Assembly: GCA_018897875.1 (NCBI GenBank)
Contig: JAHIKF010000379.1
Span: forward strand, 1-5,900
Length of the DNA: 5,900 nucleotides
Source: Pseudomonadota bacterium
Lineage (GTDB): Bacteria > Desulfobacterota > Desulfobaccia > Desulfobaccales > 0-14-0-80-60-11
Direction of reading: 5' to 3'
Position numbers and translations under genes: made by a program. This document shows, one piece after another, positions 1-5,264 of this stretch (position 1 is its first letter; every line of letters starts with the position of its first letter). The notes under the pieces were generated by a model, which saw only the letters and a program-made list of their open reading frames with translations, had not been told where the DNA came from and searched no databases.

Positions 1-1011
1 GAAATCATCGATGTCCAGGAAAAGCAGCGATAGCGGAACCTTATAGCGGCGGCTCTTCTCTATCTCATAGTGGAGCGCTTCCTTAAAATACCCGTAATTA
101 TACAGGCCGGTCAACGCATCCCGGATGGCCATGCTCTTCACCTGGTCGAAGAGCACCAGATTCTTGATGCCGGCCTCCCCCTGGAGAATGAAGATCCGGA
201 AGAGTTCGGTTTCCTCCGGGGAAAGAGGCTCGTGGCGCCCGGCCCCCGCCGCCAGGGTGACGTTACCCACCTGGAGTCGCTCCCACAGCATGGCGGGGAG
301 CGGCGTCCCGGCGGGAGGGGCTGCGGAGTCAGGCGCCAATTGCCCCTGCAGCAAGTTCTGAAAGGTTTGATCCGTGGCCTCCGGGACGTCCGGCCGGCGC
401 CGAAAGGCCGACAGGGGAAGCTCCGCTTCCGGGCCCTGGAGTTGCAGGCCCAACAGTTCCAGGGGGAGGCTGTCCCAGATGAGATTGACCAGCCCCCGGA
501 CGAGTTGGTCCCAGGTAAGGGGTCCGGCCAGGGTTTCGGCAATTTGCCTCACCTGGGTCAGCTCCCGGGCCCTTCGGCTGACCAGCTCTTCCTGGGCTTT
601 CGAGATGTTTTCCACCAGTTCCCGGTTTTCCAGGGCTAAGTGTCGGCGTTCCAAGGCCCGGGACACCAGGGTCTTGAGGTCGGCCAGGCGCAGGTCGGCT
701 TTCAGCAGGTAGTCGTAGGCCCCCAGGCGCAAGGCCTGAACCGCGCTCTCCAGGCCGGCATGGCCGGTGAACAAGATAACTTCCGTATCCGGGGTGTGGG
801 CCTTGAAGAGGAAGAGGAGATCCAGGCCGGAGTAACCAGGGAGCATCAGGTCCAGAAGGGCCAGGGCGAATTCCTGTTCCTTCATGGCGGCCATGGCCTC
901 ATGGCCGTCCGCCGCCGGGGTCACCGCGTACCCCTGGCCGGCCAAAAACTCCTGGAGCGTTTCCCGTAACGAGTTGTCATCATCCGCCAGGAGGATTTTT
1001 TCTCCAGCCAT
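1..1011 (-). CDS. Response regulator, REC-GAF-like-GGDEF (putative diguanylate cyclase), C-terminus cut by window edge
   Basis: This frame is open from an ATG at 1011 to the window edge (337 codons). Residues 1-120 form a receiver domain: acidic residues D10-D12, likely phosphoacceptor D54 in LLDLMLPG, T82 in FTGH and K104 in YLLKAD. Residues about 118-155 are helical and charged, a probable coiled coil. Residues about 156-292 resemble a degenerate GAF sensor domain, ending in the helix that usually leads into an output domain. RDALTGLYN (297-305) then starts a GGDEF domain, which runs to LFLDIDDF at the edge. The GG(D/E)EF active-site motif is outside the window, so cyclase activity cannot be judged. 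The family makes cyclic di-GMP under phosphorylation control. The start is supported by GGAGGG at 1021-1026, nine bases upstream and inside the end of nadB. The ATG shares one base with the nadB stop (TGATG), suggesting translational coupling. No partner histidine kinase is visible. The domain assignment of the middle region is the least certain part. Confidence 0.9.
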   Translation of the reverse strand, partial: MAGEKILLADDDNSLRETLQEFLAGQGYAVTPAADGHEAMAAMKEQEFALALLDLMLPGYSGLDLLFLFKAHTPDTEVILFTGHAGLESAVQALRLGAYDYLLKADLRLADLKTLVSRALERRHLALENRELVENISKAQEELVSRRARELTQVRQIAETLAGPLTWDQLVRGLVNLIWDSLPLELLGLQLQGPEAELPLSAFRRRPDVPEATDQTFQNLLQGQLAPDSAAPPAGTPLPAMLWERLQVGNVTLAAGAGRHEPLSPEETELFRIFILQGEAGIKNLVLFDQVKSMAIRDALTGLYNYGYFKEALHYEIEKSRRYKVPLSLLFLDIDDF

Positions 1012-2672
1012 CAGTGCCAGCCCTCCGAAGAAATCACGGTATCCTGGTGAAAGTTTTCATCGTCCACCCGGGGGTAGTCCAGGTTATAGTGCAGTCCCCG
1101 GCTTTCCTTGCGCCTCAGGGCCATGCGGATGATGAGGTCGGCCACGGTGGCGATATTGCGCAACTCCAAAAGATCGCTGGTGATGATGAAGTTCCAGTAA
1201 TACTCCTGGATTTCCTGCTGGATCAAGTCGATCCGGTGCTGGGCCCGGAGCAGCCGCCGGTCGGTGCGGACGATGCCCACGTAGTTCCACATGCAGCGGC
1301 GGATTTCGTCCCAGTTGTGGGACACCACCACGGCCTCTTCGCTGTCGGTGGCGCCGAAGGGGTTCCACTCCGGCATCGGCGCACTGGGCTTGGCCAGGAG
1401 ATCGGGCAGCGTCTCTCTGGCCGCATGCGCCGCCTGGTGCGAAAAGACCAGGGCCTCCAACAGGGAGTTGCTGGCCAGGCGGTTGGCGCCGTGCAGCCCG
1501 GTCATGGACACCTCCCCCACGGCGTAGAGGTTGGAGATGTGGGTCCGGCCCCAAACGTCCGTCACCACCCCGCCGCACATGTAGTGGGCCGCGGGCACCA
1601 CCGGGATGGGTTCTTGGGTGATATCGATGCCGTATTTTAGGCACTCCTGATAGATGTTGGGAAAACGGCTCCTGACGAAATCCGCTGGTTTATGGCTGAT
1701 GTCCAGGTAGACGCAGTCGGCGCCGGTCTTTTTCATCTCCAGGTCGATGGCCCGGGCCACCGTGTCCCGGGGGGCCAGGTCTTTCAAGGGGTGGTACTTC
1801 TCCATGAAGGCCAGCCCGGCGCGGTCCATGAGGATGGCGCCCTCGCCCCGGAGCGCCTCGGAGATGAGAAAATTCTTGGCGGCCATGTGATAGAGGCAGG
1901 TGGGGTGGAATTGGACGAATTCCATGTTGCCGATCCAGGCCCCGGCCCGGTAGGCCATGGCGATGCCGTCACCCGTGGCGATGTCCGGGTTGCTGGTGTA
2001 GAGATAGACCTTGCCCACCCCCCCGGTGGCCAGGAGGGTGATGGCGGCCTGAAAGGTGTCCACTTCCCCGGTCAGGGTGTTCAGGACGTAGGCCCCCAGA
2101 CAAGACTCTTCGGCGTTGGCCACCACCGCGCCCCGGCGCACCAGGCGCTGGCGGGTGACCAGATCCACCCCCATGTGGTGTTCAAAGACCTGGATATTGG
2201 GGTGGGCCAGGACCTGCTCCGCCAGGATGCGCTCCACTTCGGCCCCGGTCATGTCCTGGGCGTGAATCACCCGCCGGTGGGAATGGCCGCCTTCCCGGCC
2301 CAAATCGTAGCCGTTGTCCGTGCCGATATCGAAATGGGCCCCCAGGTCGATCAACTCCCGGATGCGCGCCGGACCCTGGCGGACCACCAACTCGACGATG
2401 TCCGGGTGGGACAGGCCTTCCCCCGTGGTCAGGGTGTCCTGAATGTGGTATTCAAACCGGTCATCCGGCCCCAGGACCGCAGCGATGCCGCCCTGGGCCT
2501 TGCTGGTGGAGGTTTCCGTCAGGCCCCGCTTGGTTATCAGATTGACCCGGGCAAACTCCGCCACCTTCAAGGCGTAACCCAATCCTGCCAGCCCTGAGCC
2601 GATTACCAGAATGTCTGAGGTGCGTTCCAAAAGGGTTCCTTTGGCGGAAGCTGGCAGCTCTTTTACAGCCAT
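1011..2672 (-). CDS. nadB: L-aspartate oxidase NadB
   Basis: NadB is a cytosolic FAD enzyme that oxidises L-aspartate to iminoaspartate, which NadA then uses to make quinolinate for NAD. The 553-residue frame has the dinucleotide-binding motif GSGLAG (25-30), the SKAQGGIAA FAD motif (57-65), GREGGHSHRR (125-134), LATGGVGKVY (214-223), EFVQFHPT (251-258), the capping-domain segment SEALRGEGA (271-279), HYMCGG (363-368) and the C-terminal FAD motif with HGANRLASNSLLEAL (394-408). E127, H257, R302, H363 and R398 fall where E. coli NadB has its substrate-site residues E121, H244, R290, H351 and R386. This favours aspartate oxidase over the related succinate dehydrogenase and fumarate reductase flavoproteins. 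The C-terminal helical domain is complete. The ATG at 2672 directly abuts a repeat and has no clear ribosome binding site. A TTG at 2628-2630 with AAGGA six bases upstream would give 539 residues, close to the usual length. nadA and nadC are not in view; the downstream regulator overlaps the stop by one base. Confidence 0.96.
   Translation of the reverse strand: MAVKELPASAKGTLLERTSDILVIGSGLAGLGYALKVAEFARVNLITKRGLTETSTSKAQGGIAAVLGPDDRFEYHIQDTLTTGEGLSHPDIVELVVRQGPARIRELIDLGAHFDIGTDNGYDLGREGGHSHRRVIHAQDMTGAEVERILAEQVLAHPNIQVFEHHMGVDLVTRQRLVRRGAVVANAEESCLGAYVLNTLTGEVDTFQAAITLLATGGVGKVYLYTSNPDIATGDGIAMAYRAGAWIGNMEFVQFHPTCLYHMAAKNFLISEALRGEGAILMDRAGLAFMEKYHPLKDLAPRDTVARAIDLEMKKTGADCVYLDISHKPADFVRSRFPNIYQECLKYGIDITQEPIPVVPAAHYMCGGVVTDVWGRTHISNLYAVGEVSMTGLHGANRLASNSLLEALVFSHQAAHAARETLPDLLAKPSAPMPEWNPFGATDSEEAVVVSHNWDEIRRCMWNYVGIVRTDRRLLRAQHRIDLIQQEIQEYYWNFIITSDLLELRNIATVADLIIRMALRRKESRGLHYNLDYPRVDDENFHQDTVISSEGWH
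2637..2641 (-). promoter_or_regulatory. Candidate ribosome binding site for an internal TTG start of nadB
   Basis: AAGGA on the minus strand lies six bases before a TTG at 2628-2630, in frame with nadB. Starting there leaves about six residues before the ILVIGSG strand, as in typical NadB proteins. The ATG at 2672 has only repeat sequence upstream and no purine-rich site at a normal distance. This is an inference from spacing and family length. Confidence 0.4.
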
Positions 2673-2700
2673 CAGCTTTCAGCGGTCAGCTTTCAGCTTT
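2672..2700. repeat. Tandem TCAGCTTTCAGC repeat abutting the nadB ATG
   Basis: The 12-mer TCAGCTTTCAGC occurs at 2672-2683 and again at 2686-2697, a 14-nt period, followed by TTT. The first copy shares a base with the nadB ATG complement, so the repeat occupies exactly where the ribosome binding site should be. On the other strand the unit reads GCTGAAAGCTGA, and a related stretch lies at 5265-5277. Its function is unknown; it looks like an interspersed simple repeat. Confidence 0.75.
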
Positions 2701-2708
2701 TTCTCCAC

Positions 2709-2795
2709 TCGTTCCCAAGTTGTACTTGGGAACGAAAATGGTTGCCAAGCTGAGCTTGGCGAATAAAAGTGTTCCCAAGCCAAGCTTGGGAACGA
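2709..2795. repeat. Array of three short hairpins at exact 30-nt period
   Basis: The units begin (GTT) at 2711, 2741 and 2771. Unit 1 has perfect 12-bp arms (2709-2720 and 2724-2735) around a TGT loop. Unit 2 has arms GTTGCCAAGC and GCTTGGCGAA around TGA; here a C-G pair has become G-C and one pair is a T-G wobble. Unit 3 has perfect 10-bp arms (2771-2780 and 2784-2793) around CAA. AT-rich linkers separate the units. They lie just upstream of nadB and would be in its leader if it is transcribed from farther upstream. No run of T follows any unit on either strand, so they are not classical terminators. Confidence 0.92.
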
Positions 2796-2841
2796 GAAAA
2801 GTGAGCCTTGACTTCACTTCCCCGGTTGGTTGATCAGGTTA

Positions 2842-2869
2842 ATTATAAGCTGAATCGGTTCATAAACCG
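2842..2869 (-). promoter_or_regulatory. Weak candidate promoter for nadB
   Basis: On the minus strand a perfect TATAAT occupies 2847-2842, about 170 bases before the nadB ATG. The position 17 bases upstream reads TCGGTT, a poor match to a -35 box. It overlaps a small inverted repeat, CGGTT-CATA-AACCG (2856-2869 on the plus strand), that could be an operator. If real, the nadB transcript would begin with the three-hairpin array in its leader. This is sequence resemblance only. Confidence 0.22.
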
Positions 2870-2887
2870 AGAGCATTAAGTTTATGG

Positions 2888-2948
2888 AGGGTGCGCCCGG
2901 CGCACCGTAAATTCTGAACGGCGCGGCAAGGTGCGCGGTGCGCACCCT
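2888..2948. repeat. GC-rich 61-nt imperfect palindrome
   Basis: The ends are perfect 9-bp inverted repeats, AGGGTGCGC (2888-2896) and GCGCACCCT (2940-2948). A second nested pair is GCGCACC (2900-2906) with GGTGCGC (2930-2936), each separated from the outer pair by three bases. The centre is unpaired and AT-richer. The architecture resembles REP-type or miniature non-autonomous mobile elements. Its right end continues into a sequence found again at 3644-3669. No transposase lies within the window. Confidence 0.82.
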
Positions 2949-2957
2949 ACAGGCTGA
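2932..2957. repeat. 26-nt exact direct repeat, copy 1
   Basis: Twenty-six bases ending in CACCCTACAGGCTGA are identical, in the same orientation, to 3644-3669. The bases just outside differ on both sides. The copy overlaps the right arm of the 61-nt palindrome. Together with copy 2 it brackets the antitoxin-toxin pair. Confidence 0.9.
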
Positions 2958-2961
2958 TATA

Positions 2962-2996
2962 TTTCTCGTTCCCAAGTTGTACTTGGGAACGAGAAA
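2962..2996. repeat. Hairpin repeat with perfect 16-bp arms
   Basis: The arms 2962-2977 and 2981-2996 are perfectly complementary around a TGT loop, the longest stem in the window. The core is the same GTTCCCAAGT / ACTTGGGAAC unit as at 2709-2735 and 5218-5246. It lies 42 bases past the toxin stop in the direction of transcription. It may hinder transcription or protect the 3' end of the message, but no T run follows on the minus strand. Confidence 0.93.
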
Positions 2997-3037
2997 ATTG
3001 CCCCCATGCCCCTGCGCCATCCGGCTTCCCAAACTTT

Positions 3038-3386
3038 TTATTTCGTCTGGTTTTTAAGCAAGTAATCGCTCAGTCTTTGCAGCAAGCGGCGGTGACGTTC
3101 CCGGGCGATAGTGCCGATACTTCCCATGATATTTTTTTTAGGCAGCACCGCCAGAAAACCCAGGCGAATGAGGGAGTCGGCCATTAAACCGCTCCCGGCA
3201 AAATCATCATCCTTGCCGATAATCGGCTCATCAAAACCGGATACCATCAGATGCATTTGGGTGCTCACCCCGCAGACCAGAAAATCCCCATAAAGGGGCA
3301 TCCGACGTAAGACAACGGCGGGGCGGTGTTTTAGCTTACCATCCCGCTTGCAGCAAAGGGGTTAAGATGATATCGCCTTCGTTCAC
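3038..3386 (-). pseudogene. PemK/MazF-family toxin gene, frameshifted near its N-terminus
   Basis: The family consists of ribosome-associated or free mRNA interferases neutralised by a partner antitoxin. A GTG at 3384-3386 overlaps the antitoxin stop (GTGA) and starts MNEGDIILTPLLQA. That frame then meets a TAA at 3336-3338. Shifting by one base at the GGG run (3343-3345) gives DGKLKHRPAVVLRR, then the open frame from 3301 down to the TAA at 3038. The joined product is 115 residues, normal for the family. It has GDI at 4-6, the RPAVVL strand with R21 (the position of the catalytic arginine of MazF), CGVSTQ with S41 where Bacillus MazF has T48, and the C-terminal helix RHRRLLQRLSDYLL. Translation from the internal ATG at 3301 would give 87 residues lacking GDI and R21, so probably inactive. 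The break could be a real mutation, an assembly error or, less likely, programmed frameshifting. No slippery heptamer is evident. Confidence 0.85.
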
Positions 3387-3619
3387 TGTTGAAATTCCGG
3401 GTTGAGCTTTGTTATTGAGGCCGGAGAATATTCCGGTTCCTGATCCCCATAAGCCCCGGCAAGTCCCTGGGCCGACAGAGCGGCCTGAGCTTCATGCTCC
3501 GCCGCCAGCTCTTCCGGAGGGGTAATGGTTATAAAAACCTTGGAGCCGGGTGATAGGGCCAGACGTTGGGATAACTTTAAATGGAGAGCATCAAGAACCT
3601 GGGCTTCGATAAATTGCAT
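3383..3619 (-). CDS. Antitoxin of a MazF-type toxin-antitoxin pair
   Basis: This 78-residue acidic protein lies immediately upstream of the toxin and overlaps its GTG by four bases (GTGA), the usual antitoxin-first arrangement that couples translation. The N-terminal half (about residues 1-34) has the pattern HLKLSQRLALSPGSKVFITI, resembling the swapped-hairpin or DUF104-like DNA-binding segment of small antitoxins. The C-terminal part has LSAQGLAGAYGDQEPEYS and a tail ending NPEFQQ, typical of the flexible toxin-binding segment in this group. The family binds and inhibits the RNase toxin and usually represses its own operon. The ATG at 3619 is supported by GAGG at 3625-3628, five bases upstream. 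The frame is intact although its toxin is broken. I am confident of the role from context and motifs, less so of the exact fold. Confidence 0.82.
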   Translation of the reverse strand: MQFIEAQVLDALHLKLSQRLALSPGSKVFITITPPEELAAEHEAQAALSAQGLAGAYGDQEPEYSPASITKLNPEFQQ

Positions 3620-3643
3620 GGCCGCCTCACTTGCGATAGAAGC

Positions 3644-3669
3644 TGCGCGGTGCGCACCCTACAGGCTGA
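3644..3669. repeat. 26-nt exact direct repeat, copy 2 (end of the GC-rich palindrome)
   Basis: This is identical to 2932-2957. Only the right end of the 61-nt palindromic element is present here; the left arm is absent, so this looks like a truncated copy. It sits 24 bases upstream of the antitoxin start, in the likely leader or promoter of the toxin-antitoxin operon. Confidence 0.9.
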
Positions 3670-3714
3670 GTGGTCCGCCGTCGACTCGATTTGCACGGTT
3701 AGGCATCAATCCTG

Positions 3715-4290
3715 CTAAATTGCTGGCATCGGTGGGACAAAGTCTTTGTTCTCTTTTCTGAGCTGATGGGCTATCACGCGCTGTGCGAGGTATCCAAGCA
3801 CGAACACGGAAACAAAAGAGTTGACGAAATAGGCCGCGACCTTACTTGCGCCTGCAACCTCAGATTCGGGGAGGCCGTGAAAGCCAAAACCTAACCCAAC
3901 CCCAAGGCCAACGACAAAACCTATTGCATTTGCTGGAAGTATAAATATCACCGCAAAAAGAAGGAGCGCACCAACCATTTTCGCTCCCACCAAGAATCTG
4001 CTTGCGATATATTTATTCGGTAGCTCGTAGGAGTGTTGCAGTTGATTGAGTATAATCCCATTTGCGAAGCATGCCCATATAACGTACGCCAACCACATTG
4101 GAATGATTATCAGCAGAGCGGTATCTGCTTTGCCGTGCCTAAAGCCCTCTGCAAAAATCTTGTGTACCCCGCTCGCGATAAACCAAGGAATTTGCATAAG
4201 TAAAAACGCGCGCCAAAAGTATGACCATCCGAATAAGAACATGCGCAGAGAAAACACTTGCCTGAGAACATTCGAGGTGCGCGAAAACAT
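3715..4290 (-). CDS. Small multi-pass membrane protein of unknown function
   Basis: I do not recognise the family. The 191-residue product is hydrophobic with about four membrane segments: roughly 26-42, 57-79, 103-128 and 150-172. A glycine-rich stretch (VGLGVGLGFGFHG, 127-139) follows the third. The N-terminus carries basic residues (R4, R10, R16, R27), consistent with a cytoplasmic start, and the tail (HQLRKENKDF) is charged. I chose the ATG at 4290 because AAGGAG stands six bases upstream (4297-4302). An in-frame ATG at 4314 would add eight residues, but its GAGGTG site falls in the margin of a hairpin repeat. Codon and base use are clearly AT-richer than nadB or the amidohydrolase, suggesting acquisition by transfer. 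It lies between the AlbA_2 gene and the antitoxin, separated from each by repeat DNA, so an operon link is unproven. Confidence 0.75.
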   Translation of the reverse strand: MFSRTSNVLRQVFSLRMFLFGWSYFWRAFLLMQIPWFIASGVHKIFAEGFRHGKADTALLIIIPMWLAYVIWACFANGIILNQLQHSYELPNKYIASRFLVGAKMVGALLLFAVIFILPANAIGFVVGLGVGLGFGFHGLPESEVAGASKVAAYFVNSFVSVFVLGYLAQRVIAHQLRKENKDFVPPMPAI

Positions 4291-4296
4291 TCCGTT

Positions 4297-4302
4297 CTCC
4301 TT
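4297..4302 (-). promoter_or_regulatory. Ribosome binding site deciding the membrane-protein start
   Basis: AAGGAG on the minus strand is six bases from the ATG at 4290. It is a far stronger match than the GAGGTG at 4324-4329 that would serve the ATG at 4314, so the shorter 191-residue product is preferred. Confidence 0.65.
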
Positions 4303-4326
4303 GATACCTAACATTTTTTATTACAC

Positions 4327-4352
4327 CTCGTTCCCAAGCTGGGCTTAGGAAA
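4327..4352. repeat. Degenerate hairpin repeat copy
   Basis: The left arm CTCGTTCCCAAGC is intact. The right arm reads GCTTAGGAAA, with two changes from the family (G to A and C to A) that are not compensated in the left arm. The loop is TGG. This is the one copy with clearly uncompensated decay. It lies 37 bases upstream of the membrane-protein ATG at 4290. Confidence 0.75.
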
Positions 4353-4393
4353 ACTAATTACTAATGGCGTTTCCTGACTAACATATGGATTTC

Positions 4394-4418
4394 GTTAGCA
4401 AAGCAAAGCTTTGCAATC
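4394..4418. repeat. Divergent hairpin repeat copy with compensated arms
   Basis: The arms GCAAAGC (4398-4404) and GCTTTGC (4408-4414) pair perfectly around AAA, extended by TT and AA across a bulged A at 4397. Relative to the common unit, two pairs have changed on both sides (C-G to G-C and C-G to A-T). The next unit begins 31 bases on, so the two form a short tandem pair. Confidence 0.65.
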
Positions 4419-4423
4419 AATTG

Positions 4424-4448
4424 GGTTCCCAAGCGCAGCTTGGGAACC
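4424..4448. repeat. Hairpin repeat with perfect 11-bp arms
   Basis: The arms 4424-4434 (GGTTCCCAAGC) and 4438-4448 are perfectly complementary around a GCA loop. It lies 61 bases past the stop of the AlbA_2 gene. The outermost pair is G-C where other copies have C-G, another two-sided change. Confidence 0.9.
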
Positions 4449-4508
4449 AGGATAAAAGTGCCCCGACCCTGGATAGGGTCCAATGCACCGCCAGGTTAGC
4501 CCATAGCG

Positions 4509-5153
4509 TTACCATTTGGCACCAAGTGAGCCCCGAGGTGCACCCATTACGGTCTCCATGTCTCGAAGTGCTTGATTCGATTGTTCACGAAGCTCCCGCA
4601 TATACGCTACATCTGCAATCTGCTGCTGAGTTTGTGCCTGCATCCGTTGAAGAATAGCCGGAAAGTAGCCACTGCTCTGTCCATAGAAGAATTCGAACAA
4701 GTCTTTGAGAGTAACACCATCAGTGGATGAGCCACGCCGAATCACAATCTGCCCGTTTCGAACTTTGCCAATATCGACTGTAATGATGTGCGGGCGTCTC
4801 CTACTGGGCGATATTTGAACAACGCCAACTGCTTTGGGACCCACTGAAACCTCGTAATAAACAAACTCGACAGGAGGGGCTATTTTACCCTTTACAAGTT
4901 GCTGCAATTTCGCATCATCGTAACGGTTTGAGATTCCGATGATCAGATCAGGTTTCCCAGGATCAACTCCGTAAATGATAAACCCGTAAGATAACGATGA
5001 GGCGTTTGCGATAGCAGCAATGTCCTTGATGATCTCACCTTTCTTTTCGTCATCAGTGGGTAGAGAGAAATCCCTTTTCCAGTCAAAGATCGCCTGCTCA
5101 GGTGCGGACTTGACCAAGGAAATGATTTCATCAATTGTCAACATAGTTATCAT
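4509..5153 (-). CDS. AlbA_2/Schlafen-type putative ATP- or nucleic-acid-binding protein
   Basis: The 214-residue protein matches the AlbA_2 (Schlafen core-like) pattern. It has FDWKRDF (23-29) in place of the usual E-x-K strand, the helix KKGEIIKDIAAIAN (37-50), the hairpin GFIIYGVD (57-64), a central KGKIAPPVEFVYYEV segment (88-102), the strand VGVVQI (109-114) with PH following, and IVIRRGSSTDG (136-146). The tail from about 167 is rich in Q, R and E and predicted helical, perhaps a coiled coil for oligomerisation. AlbA_2 domains occur in putative transcription regulators, helicase-like proteins and some defence proteins; no helicase or other effector domain is present here, so the role is unknown. 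I start at the ATG at 5153, with GGAG at 5161-5164 seven bases upstream. A longer frame from a TTG at 5228 would begin inside a hairpin repeat and is rejected. Its lower GC and repeat-bounded setting suggest acquisition by transfer. Confidence 0.83.
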   Translation of the reverse strand: MITMLTIDEIISLVKSAPEQAIFDWKRDFSLPTDDEKKGEIIKDIAAIANASSLSYGFIIYGVDPGKPDLIIGISNRYDDAKLQQLVKGKIAPPVEFVYYEVSVGPKAVGVVQISPSRRRPHIITVDIGKVRNGQIVIRRGSSTDGVTLKDLFEFFYGQSSGYFPAILQRMQAQTQQQIADVAYMRELREQSNQALRDMETVMGAPRGSLGAKW

Positions 5154-5160
5154 TGTAAAA

Positions 5161-5164
5161 CTCC
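5161..5164 (-). promoter_or_regulatory. Ribosome binding site deciding the AlbA_2-gene start
   Basis: GGAG on the minus strand lies seven bases before the ATG at 5153. The alternative in-frame TTG at 5228 is embedded in the right arm of a hairpin repeat and adds 25 residues with no match to the domain. Confidence 0.6.
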
Positions 5165-5217
5165 GATAATGCCCCTCAAGGCTAACTTTGTGTTTAGCGG
5201 CGCGCCGGGTTTGTTTT

Positions 5218-5246
5218 CTCGTTCCCAAGTTGGACTTGGGAACGAG
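5218..5246. repeat. Hairpin repeat with perfect 13-bp arms
   Basis: The arms 5218-5230 and 5234-5246 are perfectly complementary around TGG, with core GTTCCCAAGT / ACTTGGGAAC. It starts 36 bases past the amidohydrolase stop in the direction of transcription and lies upstream of the AlbA_2 gene. The minus strand continues with AAAACAAA rather than T residues, so it is not a standard intrinsic terminator. Confidence 0.92.
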
Positions 5247-5264
5247 GAGATTATGCTGCGAGTA

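Larger units (their letters stand above)
2673..3037. other. Gene-free, repeat-filled intergenic region between the toxin and nadB
   Basis: About 365 bases carry no credible gene. They hold the GCTGAAAGC-type repeat, the three-hairpin array, a GC-rich 61-nt palindrome and a fourth hairpin with 16-bp arms. The only sizeable open frame (minus strand, 2814-3032) reads straight through two of these repeat structures and resembles no protein I recognise. An isolated TATAAT is present on the minus strand, but without a matching upstream element. Confidence 0.85.

Noticed and set aside
70..969. Plus-strand open frames opposite the response regulator
   Set aside because: They are low-complexity shadows of the REC-GAF-GGDEF gene, which has clear domain motifs on the minus strand.
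1692..2597. Long plus-strand open frame (301 codons) opposite nadB
   Set aside because: It is fully antisense to a gene with complete NadB motifs. The product is rich in G, H, V and D with no recognisable domain, as expected for a shadow frame in GC-rich DNA.
2709..2795. Regularly spaced repeats as a CRISPR array
   Set aside because: The 30-nt period is made of the diverged hairpins themselves with short AT-rich linkers. There are no identical repeats separated by unique spacers of 30 bases or more, and no cas genes.
2808..2848. Plus-strand promoter beginning TTGACT
   Set aside because: There is no -10 box at normal spacing and no plus-strand gene downstream for it to drive.
2962..2996. Hairpins as rho-independent terminators
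   Set aside because: The stems are strong, but none is followed by a T run on the transcribed strand, and similar copies lie upstream of genes as well as downstream.
2814..3032. 72-codon minus-strand frame between the toxin and nadB
   Set aside because: It reads through the 61-nt palindrome and the 16-bp-arm hairpin, has no plausible family and no convincing ribosome binding site.
4385..4657. 90-codon plus-strand frame starting in the hairpin pair
   Set aside because: Its start lies in repeat DNA and its second half is antisense to the AlbA_2-type gene.
5154..5228. 25-residue N-terminal extension of the AlbA_2-type protein from a TTG at 5228
   Set aside because: The start codon is inside the hairpin repeat arm, the extension is basic and unrelated to the domain, and GGAG is properly placed for the ATG at 5153.
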